This document shows, in pieces, positions 33,573 to 41,292 of a stretch of DNA of 64,000 bases. Numbering within the stretch: the first letter of the stretch is position 1; every line of letters begins with the position of its first letter. The notes beneath the pieces were generated by a model. The model had not been told where the DNA came from. It worked only from the letters and a program-made list of their open reading frames with translations, and made no database searches. Where the stretch lies: positions 80,684-144,683 of the forward strand of contig JADJOY010000027.1 of NCBI GenBank assembly GCA_016713535.1, given 5' to 3'. The stretch comes from JADJOY01 sp016713535 [NCBI: Deltaproteobacteria bacterium] (GTDB lineage: Bacteria > JADJOY01). Position numbers and translations under genes: made by a program.

Positions 33573-34217
33573 TCAGCCGCCCGCCCGCCCCGTCCGCCGG
33601 AACACCACGGTGAGGTTGTTGGCGGGCATGGGAACGGTCTGCTCGTGGGAGAAGCCGTGCGAGGCGGCGACGCGCACCACGTCCTCGAGATGGCGCACAC
33701 CCCACTCCGGGTCGCGCAGCCGAAGGCTCTCGTCGAACGCGGCGTTGCTGGGCGCGGTGGGCATTCCGCCGATGTGGTACGGGCCGTAGAGCACCAGCGG
33801 TGCTCCCTCGTCGAGCAGCCGCGCGGCGCCTCGCACCAGCGCTTCGGTGCACTCCCACGGCGAGATGTGGATCATGTTGATGCACACCACCGCGTCGGCC
33901 GACTCGATCGGCCACGGCTCGCGGCACACGTCCAGATCGAGCGGCTCGCGCAGGTTCGCGACGGCCTCGGCCGCGCGCCACGCAGCGATGCTGGCCCGCG
34001 ACGGCGCGTCGGCGTCGCTCGGCTGCCACGTGACGCCGGACAGGTTGCGCGCGAAGTGGACCGCGTGCTCGCCCGTGCCGCTCGCGATCTCGAGCACCAC
34101 GCCGCGCGGCGGTAGCGTGCGCCGCAGCACCTCCAGGATCGGCTCGCGATTGCGCGCCGTGGCCGGCGCGTGGAGCCGCGCGTCGCGAGCGCCGTTCTCC
34201 TCGCGACCGACGCTCAC
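33573..34217 (-). CDS. DUF938 SAM-dependent methyltransferase-like protein
   Basis: A 214-aa protein matching DUF938 (class I methyltransferase fold). It has ENGARDARLHAPATARNREP at the start, motif I VVLEIASGTGEHAVHFARN, QPSDADAP, VVCINMIHISPWECTEALV and the family-specific LVLYGPYHIGGMPTAPSNAAFDESLR...W. Substrate unknown. Its ATG overlaps the stop of the radical SAM gene by 4 bp, so the two are coupled and may modify the same target. Confidence 0.9.
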   Translation of the reverse strand: MSVGREENGARDARLHAPATARNREPILEVLRRTLPPRGVVLEIASGTGEHAVHFARNLSGVTWQPSDADAPSRASIAAWRAAEAVANLREPLDLDVCREPWPIESADAVVCINMIHISPWECTEALVRGAARLLDEGAPLVLYGPYHIGGMPTAPSNAAFDESLRLRDPEWGVRHLEDVVRVAASHGFSHEQTVPMPANNLTVVFRRTGRAGG

Positions 34218-36376
34218 GCCACTTCGACCGCGGCGTCGAGGGCGGGAGTGCCCTGGGATTCGAACCAGAAGAGCTCTTCCTTCACGAGGCCGATCCGCGC
34301 TCGATACTCACCGGCGGCGAGCGAGCCGGCGGGCACCGTGAAACGGATCTCGCGCGAGCCGCCGGCGGGCAGCACCGGATCGAAGTAGACGCGCTCGATG
34401 TCGCGGACGCACGCTCCGCGTTCGTCGAACCAGCGGATGCCGATGCCGCAGCGGCCGTGGATCGGCCCGGTGCCATCGAGGGCCGAGTGGCTGAGTCCCC
34501 GCACGCGCACCGTGATCGTCAGGTCCTGGCCACGCTCCATCCGCGCCGGCACGTCGATCGCCTCGATACCCGCGCCCGCGTCCGTCGGCGGCAGCACCTC
34601 GACGTCCCACTCGAGCGGTGTGGCGCCCTGGTCCTGGAGCCAGAAGCAGCCCTCGCGCACCAGATCGACCCTGCACCGGTAGTGGCCCGCGGGGATCAGC
34701 CCGGCGGGCACGGCGATCTTCAGGTCGCGCGTCTCGCCGGGCTCGAGCGGCGGCACGAAGTGGGCGCGGTCGCAGGCGCGCACCTCCTCGCCCGAGTCGG
34801 CGCGGAACCACCGCACGCCCACGCCGATCCGCCCCAACCCCGACGGGCTCGCCTCGTTGCTGTCGAGCGCCGCGGTGCTGTGCCCGCGGACGCGCAGCGC
34901 GACCTCGAACGCGTCCGGTCCGCGGGCGACGGTGGGCGTCGCGAGCGCCTCGATCAGCGGCTCCGCGGGCGCCGCGCCGCTCACCTCGAGGTCCCACTCG
35001 ATCGGCTTCACGTCGAGGTTCTCGAACCACCACAGGCCGTGCCGGACGAGGTCGACCTTGAGGTGGTAGCGGCCCGGCTCCTTCGGCACCAACCCGATGA
35101 GGGTGAGCTCCGCGCTCTGGCCGCCCTCGACGGTGGTGCCCATGCCGACCTGCGAGAAGGTGTCGTCGATCAGCTTCCCCGCGCCGTCGAAGAGCCGCGC
35201 GCACAGGTACACCTTGCGATAGGGCCGCCCGTCGGCCGCCACCCACGGCATCTCGCCGGTGTTGGTGGCGCGAAAGCGCGCCACGAAGAGCTCCCCCGGG
35301 CGCGCCGCCCGCGGCGGCTCGCCGAGCGCCTCGATGCGGGCGTCCCACACCAGCGCGTTGGGGATCTTCCTCCCGCCTTCGAGGGTCGAGTGGCGGATGC
35401 GCTCGTAGTCGGGCGAGCCCGGCACGTAGCGCTCCGACGGGAAGCCGAGCGGCTGATCGGTGGTGGTGAAGGTGAGCCGGTCGACGCCCAGCTCGCGCGC
35501 GAGCGTGCGCGCCTTCTCGAGCTCCTCGTCCGAGTCGTTCCAGCGGAAGAGGATGTAGTTCCAGATGATCCACGGGAAGAGATGCCCGCGGCGCTCGCGC
35601 TCGTTCACGACGTCGCCGATCGCCTTCAGCACTTTGTCGAGCTTCCCGCGCTTGCGGTAGGTCTCGTAGACCTCCTGGGTCGCGCCGTCGACCGAGAACT
35701 GCACCTCGTTGATGCCCGAGTCGACCAGCGCCGCGACCTTCTCCGGCTTGTCGAAGTAGTGCCCGTTCGTGCTCGTCCAGATCCACACGTTCGGGTTCAC
35801 GTCCTTCGCGTACTTCAGCATCTTGAACGCGTCCTTGTGCAGGAAGCTCTCGCCGTAGTTGTAGAAGACCATGCGCTCGAGGTGGGGCCCGACCTCGTCG
35901 ATCACCTTCTTGTAGAGGTCGAACGGCAGCATCCGGTCGATGCGGGTGTCGTAGACGTCGACCTCGCACGCCGGCTGCGGACAGCGCAGGTTGCAGATGA
36001 TCGTCGGCTCGACGTAGAGGACGCGCGGCAGCTCGGGAGGCACCAGCGGCAGGTCGGGCGGCTCGTAGGTGCCGTCGTGGACCTCCATCAGCCCGCACTT
36101 GTAGCAAAAGGCCGGCGGGCGGTTGGCGTGCATGCCGCGGCGCATGCGCTGGAAGCCCTCGCCCTGCCAGATCTGCAGCGCGGACTGGGTCCCCACGTGG
36201 CCCATCTTGTTCTCGTTGCGGGCGTCGCCGCAGCCGCACACCACGGTGCCGTCGCAGGTGAGCACCATGGTGCGCCACGGCCACAGGCAGAACATGCGCT
36301 TGCCCTGGTAGCTCACGCCGAAGCGGTTGAGCTGGGCGGGGCCGTCGGCGATCGGTTGAAGCTGTGTGAGACTCAT
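34214..36376 (-). CDS. Radical SAM protein with N-terminal SPASM-like domain and Ig-like repeats
   Basis: A 720-aa protein. Residues ~27-100 carry a SPASM-like Cys set (C30, C41, C47, C49, C91, C94) in the typical context PWRTMVLTCDGTVVCGCGDA, VGTQSALQIWQGEGF and FCYKCGL. SPASM normally follows the core; here it precedes it. The radical SAM core is ~118-330, with YVEPTIICNLRCPQPAC giving cysteines 128, 132 and 137 (CX3CX4C, not CX3CX2C), NYGESFL and STNGHYFD. After ~370 there are three ~115-aa beta-sandwich repeats, each ending in a VRHGLWWFENLDVKPIEWDL-type strand pair (also VREGCFWLQDQGATPLEWDV). Such repeats bind sugars or substrates in other enzymes. It acts together with DUF938, as an inference. 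Confidence 0.88.
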   Translation of the reverse strand: MSLTQLQPIADGPAQLNRFGVSYQGKRMFCLWPWRTMVLTCDGTVVCGCGDARNENKMGHVGTQSALQIWQGEGFQRMRRGMHANRPPAFCYKCGLMEVHDGTYEPPDLPLVPPELPRVLYVEPTIICNLRCPQPACEVDVYDTRIDRMLPFDLYKKVIDEVGPHLERMVFYNYGESFLHKDAFKMLKYAKDVNPNVWIWTSTNGHYFDKPEKVAALVDSGINEVQFSVDGATQEVYETYRKRGKLDKVLKAIGDVVNERERRGHLFPWIIWNYILFRWNDSDEELEKARTLARELGVDRLTFTTTDQPLGFPSERYVPGSPDYERIRHSTLEGGRKIPNALVWDARIEALGEPPRAARPGELFVARFRATNTGEMPWVAADGRPYRKVYLCARLFDGAGKLIDDTFSQVGMGTTVEGGQSAELTLIGLVPKEPGRYHLKVDLVRHGLWWFENLDVKPIEWDLEVSGAAPAEPLIEALATPTVARGPDAFEVALRVRGHSTAALDSNEASPSGLGRIGVGVRWFRADSGEEVRACDRAHFVPPLEPGETRDLKIAVPAGLIPAGHYRCRVDLVREGCFWLQDQGATPLEWDVEVLPPTDAGAGIEAIDVPARMERGQDLTITVRVRGLSHSALDGTGPIHGRCGIGIRWFDERGACVRDIERVYFDPVLPAGGSREIRFTVPAGSLAAGEYRARIGLVKEELFWFESQGTPALDAAVEVA

Positions 36377-36434
36377 GCGGTCCTTCGAGATTCGATACGA
36401 GGCGCGCCGGGAGGCGCGCGGGAGCACGAAGCGT

Positions 36435-37160
36435 ATGCGCCACCTCGACCCCCGTCCAACCGCGCGACTGCGCCGCGCCCTCGCCGCGACCACGCTGCTC
36501 ACCGCGCTCGCCGGCGCGGCGGCGCCGAGCACCGCGCTCGCCGCCGAGCCCTACCCACGCGTCCAGCTCGTGCCGCGCGACCAGGCCGTGTCCGATCCCT
36601 CGTTCGCCGGGTTCAAGAAGAAGCTCGACGCCATGATCGCCGCCAGGGACGCGGGTGCCCTGCGCGCGGAGCTCGCGCCGCAGGTGCTGATCGCCTTCGG
36701 CGGCGAGAGCGGGCCGGATGCGTTCTTCGAGCGCTGGAAGCCCGCCGAGCCGACCTCCAAGCTCTGGCCGCTCTTGGCGGAGATCCTGAGGCTCGGCTCG
36801 ACCGTCGAGAAGTCCGAGGAAGGAGTCACGGCCACGTATCCGTACGCCTACGCGGCTTTCCCCGATGACCTCGACGCCTTCACCAGCGGCGTCATCACCG
36901 GGCGCGGTGTCAAGGTCCGCGAGAAGGCCGACGAAGCGGCGCCGGTCGTCACACAGCTCGACCACGACGTCGTGAAGGTCCCCGACTGGAAGTTCGACCC
37001 CGAGACCGGCACCAGCCCGCCGTGGATCGAGGTCGAGCTCTGGAACGGCAAGACCGGCTTCGTCCCGAAGTCGATGATTCGCTCGCCCGGCGACTACCGC
37101 GTCGGCTTCACCAAGCAAGGTGGCGCCTGGAAGCTCACCTACCTCGTGGCCGGCGACTGA
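36435..37160 (+). CDS. Exported SH3-like domain protein
   Basis: A 241-aa protein with a signal peptide (RRALAATTLLTALAGAAAPS, cleavage near ALA|AEP). Residues ~125-190 form a bacterial SH3-like fold: DAFTSGVITGRGVKVREKAD, VVTQLDHDVVKVPDW, WIEVELWNGKTGFVPKSMIR. The first half is a helical domain (PSFAGFKKKLDAMIAARDAG) found in several uncharacterised periplasmic proteins. The gene diverges from the radical SAM gene with 58 bp between starts, and it is 5 bp upstream of the homocysteine methyltransferase. Confidence 0.8.
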   Translation: MRHLDPRPTARLRRALAATTLLTALAGAAAPSTALAAEPYPRVQLVPRDQAVSDPSFAGFKKKLDAMIAARDAGALRAELAPQVLIAFGGESGPDAFFERWKPAEPTSKLWPLLAEILRLGSTVEKSEEGVTATYPYAYAAFPDDLDAFTSGVITGRGVKVREKADEAAPVVTQLDHDVVKVPDWKFDPETGTSPPWIEVELWNGKTGFVPKSMIRSPGDYRVGFTKQGGAWKLTYLVAGD

Positions 37161-37165
37161 GGGCG

Positions 37166-38038
37166 ATGCCCGCGCTCCTCTCCGACCTGCGCCGGCGCGT
37201 GGTGCTCCTCGACGGGGCAATGGGGACGATGCTGCTCGATCGCGGGTTGCCCCTCGGCACGCCGCCCGAGCGGTGGGTGCTCGAGCGACCCGACGAGGTG
37301 CTCGCGGTCCATCGCAGGTACGTCGCGGCGGGCGCCGAGGTGCTCACGACGTGCACGTTCGGTGGGACCGCGCCCAACCTGGCGCGCGCGGGGCTCAGCC
37401 AGCACCGCCATGCGATCTGGAGTGCGGCGGTCGAGCTGGCCCGGGAGGCGATCGGCGCCGCGGGCTGGGTGCTCGGCGACCTGGGCCCGATCTGGCCGCC
37501 GCTCGGCGAGCCGCGCGCGCCGGACGAGGCCGAGCGCCGCGCCGCGTACGCCGAAGAAGCGGCGGCACTCGCGGCGGCCGGCTGCGACGCGCTGCTCGTC
37601 GAGACCATGACCGATCTGGACGAGGCGGTGCTCGCGATCTCGACCATCCGCGACGTCACGCCGTGTCCGGTTCTCTCGACGCTCGCCTTCCTGCCCGCCA
37701 CCGCCGAGCGCGCGGCGATCGACCCGCGCCTCGCTGCGCACCGGCTGGCGCGAGCGGGCGCCGCGGCCGTGGGAGCCAACTGCATGCTCGACGCGCGCGA
37801 GATGCTGGAGACCATCGTCGGTCTCGTGGCAGCCACTGACCTGCCGGTGATCGCCCGCCCCAACGGCGGCCAGCCACGCCGTGACGACGCCGGCCGCTTC
37901 GTCTACGACGAGACGCCCGAGCGCTTCGCAGCGGGAGTCGCGCGGCTCGTCGCCGTGGGCGCCAACGCCGTGGGGGGCTGCTGCGGCACCACGCCCGCCT
38001 TCATCGCGGCCGCCGCCGCGGCGCTCGGCGGAAGGTGA
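37166..38038 (+). CDS. Homocysteine S-methyltransferase family protein
   Basis: A 290-aa Zn-dependent methyltransferase barrel equivalent to the N-terminal module of MetH or to MmuM/BHMT. LLDGAMGTMLLDRGLPLGTPPE opens the domain; ADDE-type motif TMTDLDEAVLAI is present. The Zn ligands are Cys in VGANCMLD and the vicinal pair in VGGCCGTTP. It likely transfers a methyl from a donor such as S-methylmethionine or a corrinoid protein to homocysteine. No corrinoid-binding partner is adjacent. It is directly upstream of the largest repeat array. Confidence 0.9.
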   Translation: MPALLSDLRRRVVLLDGAMGTMLLDRGLPLGTPPERWVLERPDEVLAVHRRYVAAGAEVLTTCTFGGTAPNLARAGLSQHRHAIWSAAVELAREAIGAAGWVLGDLGPIWPPLGEPRAPDEAERRAAYAEEAAALAAAGCDALLVETMTDLDEAVLAISTIRDVTPCPVLSTLAFLPATAERAAIDPRLAAHRLARAGAAAVGANCMLDAREMLETIVGLVAATDLPVIARPNGGQPRRDDAGRFVYDETPERFAAGVARLVAVGANAVGGCCGTTPAFIAAAAAALGGR

Positions 38039-38040
38039 GC

Positions 38041-39985
38041 CCGCCTGCCCCCCGGAGCGCGCCCGCTTCGTCGGGCGCCAGGGAACGATCGGGATCGGAC
38101 AGGGATCGACGCACGCGGGGATGCGCGCGCCTGCGCGTATCGCCGGGCACGCGACGCGTGCCCCTCCGAAGGGCTCACGGATCGATCTGGCGCGCCCCGG
38201 CCCGCCGGAGGGCGGGCCCTCCAGACAACGGGGCACGAAGCGCCGGCCCCTCCCGGCCACTCGGACCCCCTCGGCTGGAGCGCGCCCGCTTCGTCGGGCG
38301 CCGGGGAACGATCGGGATCGGACAGGGATCGACGCACGCGGAGATGCACCCGCCGATGCGTATCGCCGGGCACGCGACGCGTGCCCCTCCGAAGGGCTCA
38401 CGGATCGATCTGGCGCGCCCCGGCCCGCCGGAGGCGGGCCCTCCAGACACAGGGGAGCGCAGCGCGTGCCCCTCCCGGCCACTCGGCCCCCCTCGCCTGG
38501 AGCGCGCCCGCTTCGTCGGGCGCCAGGGAACGATCGGGATCGGACAGGGATCGACGCACCCGGGGATGCGCGCGCCTGCGCGTATCGCCGGGCACGCGAC
38601 GCGTGCCCCTCCGAAGGGCTCACGGATCGATCTGGCGCGCCCCGGCCCGCCGGAGGCGGGCCCTCCAGACAACGGGGCACGCAGCGCGTGCCCCTCCCGG
38701 CCGCTCGGACCCACGCGGCTGGAGCGCGCCCGCTTCGTCGGGCGCCAGGGAACGATCGCGATCGGACGGGGATCGACGCACCCGGGATGCGCGCGCCTGC
38801 GCGTATCGCCGGGCACGCGACGCGTGCCCCTCCGAAGGGCTCACGGATCGATCTGGCGCGCCCCGGCCCGCCGGAGGCGGGCCCTCCAGACAACGGGGCA
38901 CGCAGCGCGTGCCCCTCCCGGCCGCTCGGACCCACGCGGCTGGAGCGCGCCCGCTTCGTCGGGCGCCAGGGAACGATCGCGATCGGACAGGGATCGACGC
39001 ACCCGGGGATGCGCGCGCCTGCGCGTATCGCCGGGCACGCGACGCGTGCCCCTCCGAAGGGCTCTCGGATCGATCTGGCGCGCCCCGGCCCGCCGGAGGG
39101 CGGGCCCTCAGGACAACGGGGCACGCAGCGCGTGCCCCTCCCGGCCGCTCGGACCCCCTCGGCTGGAGCGCGCCCGCTTCGTCGGGCGCCAGGGAACGAT
39201 CGGGATCGGACAGGGATCGACGCACCCGGGGATGCGCGCGCCTGCGCGTATCGCCGGGCACGCGACGCGTGCCCCTCCGAAGGGCTCACGGATCGATCTG
39301 GCGCGCCCCGGCCCGCCGGAGGCGGGCCCTCCAGACAACGGGGCACGCAGCGCGTGCCCCTCCCGGCCGCTCGGACCCACGCGGCTGGAGCGCGCCCGCT
39401 TCGTCGGGCGCCAGGGACCGATCGCGATCGGACAGGGATCGACGCACCGGGGATGCGCGCCTGCGCGTATCGCCGGGCACGCGACTGCGTGCCCCTCCGA
39501 AGGGCTCACGGATCGATCTGGCGCGCCCCGGCCCGCCGGAGGCGGGCCCTCCAGACAACGGGGCACGCAGCGCGTGCCCCTCCCGGCCGCTCGGACCCCC
39601 TCGGCTGGAGCGCGCCCGCTTCGTCGGGCGCCGGGGAACGATCGGGATCGGACAGGGATCGACGCACCCGGTGATGCGCGCGCCTGCGCGTATCGCCGGG
39701 CACGCGACGCGTGCCCCTCCGAAGGGCTCTCGGATCGATCTGGCGCGCCCCGGCCCGCCGGAGGCGGGCCCTCCAGACAACGGGGCACGCAGCGCGTGCC
39801 CCTCCCGGCCGCTCGGACCCCCTCGGCTGGAGCGCGCCCGCTTCGTCGGGCGCCGGGGAACGATCGCGATCGGACAGGGACCGACGCACCCGGTGATGCG
39901 CGCGCCCACGCGTATCGCCGGGCACGCGACGCGTGCCCCCTCCGAAGGGCTCACGGATCGATCTGGCGCGCCCCGGCCCGCCGCG
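38041..39985. repeat. Nine-copy tandem array of ~222-bp palindromic units
   Basis: The anchor CGTATCGCCGGGCACGCG occurs at 38136, 38359, 38581, 38802, 39024, 39247, 39466, 39689 and 39911, so the period is 219-223 bp. Units are nearly identical. Each carries four hairpins: GGGCACGCG-A-CGCGTGCCC (38145-38163), GGCCCGCC-GGA-GGCGGGCC (38422-38440 in unit 2), GGGCACGC-A-GCGCGTGCCC, and GCGCCCG-CTTCGT-CGGGCGC (38504-38523). Each is followed by CCTCC or preceded by GGAG. The array fills the gap between two convergent genes and ends only 2 bp before the REC-HK stop. Long open frames in it repeat the same peptides and are not genes. Confidence 0.95.
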
Positions 39986-39986
39986 C

Positions 39987-41141
39987 TCAGGACGCGATCA
40001 GCGGGAGCTTGATCCGGAACGTGGTGCCGACGCCTTCGGTGCTGTCGCACTCGACGTGGCCGTGATGACCCTCGACGATGATGCGGCAGATCTCGAGCCC
40101 GAGCCCGGTGCCGGACGAGCGCGTGCTGAAGAAGGGCTCGAAGATCCGCGCTCGCACCTCGGACGGCATGCCGCACCCCGTGTCCTCGACCTCGGCGCAC
40201 GCGTAGCCGTCGAGGCTGAAGGTGCGAAACGAGATGCGCGCGCCGTCGGCGGTGGCCTCGACGGCGTTCTGCAGCAGGTTCCACAGCACCCGCCAGAGCT
40301 TGCGCGGCGCGACCTCGCACGGCAGCGACACCGACGGCTCGACCTCGAGCTGGCGAGTCTGATCGATGGTGCCGCCGCGCATGTCGTTGACGAAGCCGCG
40401 CACCAGCTCGGCGAGGTCACTGCGCTCGAGCTGGTAGGCGAGCGGGCGCCCATCCGCGACCATCATGAGCTCGCTCGAGAGGTCGTGGATGCCGTGCACG
40501 GCCTGGTCGAGGAGCCGCCGCACCGTGCCGCCGGCCGGCCCCAGGTCGGCGAGCCCGGCGAGCCCGACCACCGCGGTCAGGTAGTTGCGGATGTCGTGGG
40601 CGAAGCCGGAGGCGAGGCGCCCCGCGAGCGCCAGCTTCTCGGCGCGCACCAGGCTCTCGCGCGCGGCGTTGAGCTCCTTGATCGTGTATTCGAGGTGGCG
40701 GTTGCGTAGCGCCAGCTCTTCGAGCAGGTGGCGGTTCTCGCGCGCCAGGCGGCGCCGCTCGAGCGCTTGGCAGATCTCCTGCCTCAACACCGCCGGGTTG
40801 CACGGCTTGAGCAGGAAGCGCAGCACCTCGCCCTCGTTGATGGCGCGCAGCATCGCCTCGGGCTCGTTGTAGGCCGTGAGCACGATGCGCACGATGTCGG
40901 GGTCGCGCTCGCGGACCCGCGCCAGCAGGTCGGTGCCGCGCACGCCGGGCATGCGCTCGTCGGTGAGCACGAGATCGACCGGGTGCTCGTCGAGGATCGC
41001 CTGCGCCTCGTTGGCGTCGGCGGCGGTGAGCACCTCGTACTCGCGGCCGAGGATCACCATCATCGTCTGGCGCAGCGGCTCCTCGTCGTCGACGACGAGG
41101 ATGCGGGCGCGGGGCAACATCGTCTCGGGGTTCGCGGTCAT
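39987..41141 (-). CDS. Response regulator-histidine kinase (REC-HisKA-HATPase)
   Basis: A 384-aa cytoplasmic signalling protein with inverted order. Residues 12-125 are a receiver domain ([11 protein letters not shown], phospho-acceptor Asp61 in VLTDERMPG, conserved Thr89 and Lys112). Then come a coiled coil (~128-168), a dimerisation/phosphoacceptor helix with His182 in [16 protein letters not shown], and a HATPase ([24 protein letters not shown]). REC-HK proteins of this layout include PhcQ/PhcR-type regulators of Ralstonia. It is the last gene of the three-gene - strand cluster with a hybrid kinase and a PilZ-methyltransferase, from which it is separated by 151 bp. Confidence 0.92.
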   Translation of the reverse strand: MTANPETMLPRARILVVDDEEPLRQTMMVILGREYEVLTAADANEAQAILDEHPVDLVLTDERMPGVRGTDLLARVRERDPDIVRIVLTAYNEPEAMLRAINEGEVLRFLLKPCNPAVLRQEICQALERRRLARENRHLLEELALRNRHLEYTIKELNAARESLVRAEKLALAGRLASGFAHDIRNYLTAVVGLAGLADLGPAGGTVRRLLDQAVHGIHDLSSELMMVADGRPLAYQLERSDLAELVRGFVNDMRGGTIDQTRQLEVEPSVSLPCEVAPRKLWRVLWNLLQNAVEATADGARISFRTFSLDGYACAEVEDTGCGMPSEVRARIFEPFFSTRSSGTGLGLEICRIIVEGHHGHVECDSTEGVGTTFRIKLPLIAS

Positions 41142-41292
41142 CGATCGGGGGCCGGGGGGGGTGACGGTGGATGAGGTGGGTGCTCGGGCATCCCGCGTCG
41201 CCGCCGGCCCGCGATCGCTCGCGGCGCTGCGAGACCGGTGCTCGACACGACCCGGCGCGGCACCTCGGGCCGCGCTGGTGTTCCGTTTTCCC

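Noticed and set aside
34253-34268. Sequence CTGGGATTCGAACCAG resembling a tRNA T-arm
   Set aside because: It is inside the radical SAM gene and encodes the WFESQG residues of its third repeat; no acceptor stem or anticodon arm can be folded around it.
38041-39985. CRISPR-like regular repetition
   Set aside because: Units are 222 bp and near identical along their whole length, with no unique spacers and no cas genes.
37881-40065. Several very long open frames on both strands encoding repeated Arg/Pro/Gly-rich peptides
   Set aside because: They are produced by the 222-bp array, lack ribosome sites and have no protein-like composition; the period is not maintained in frame.
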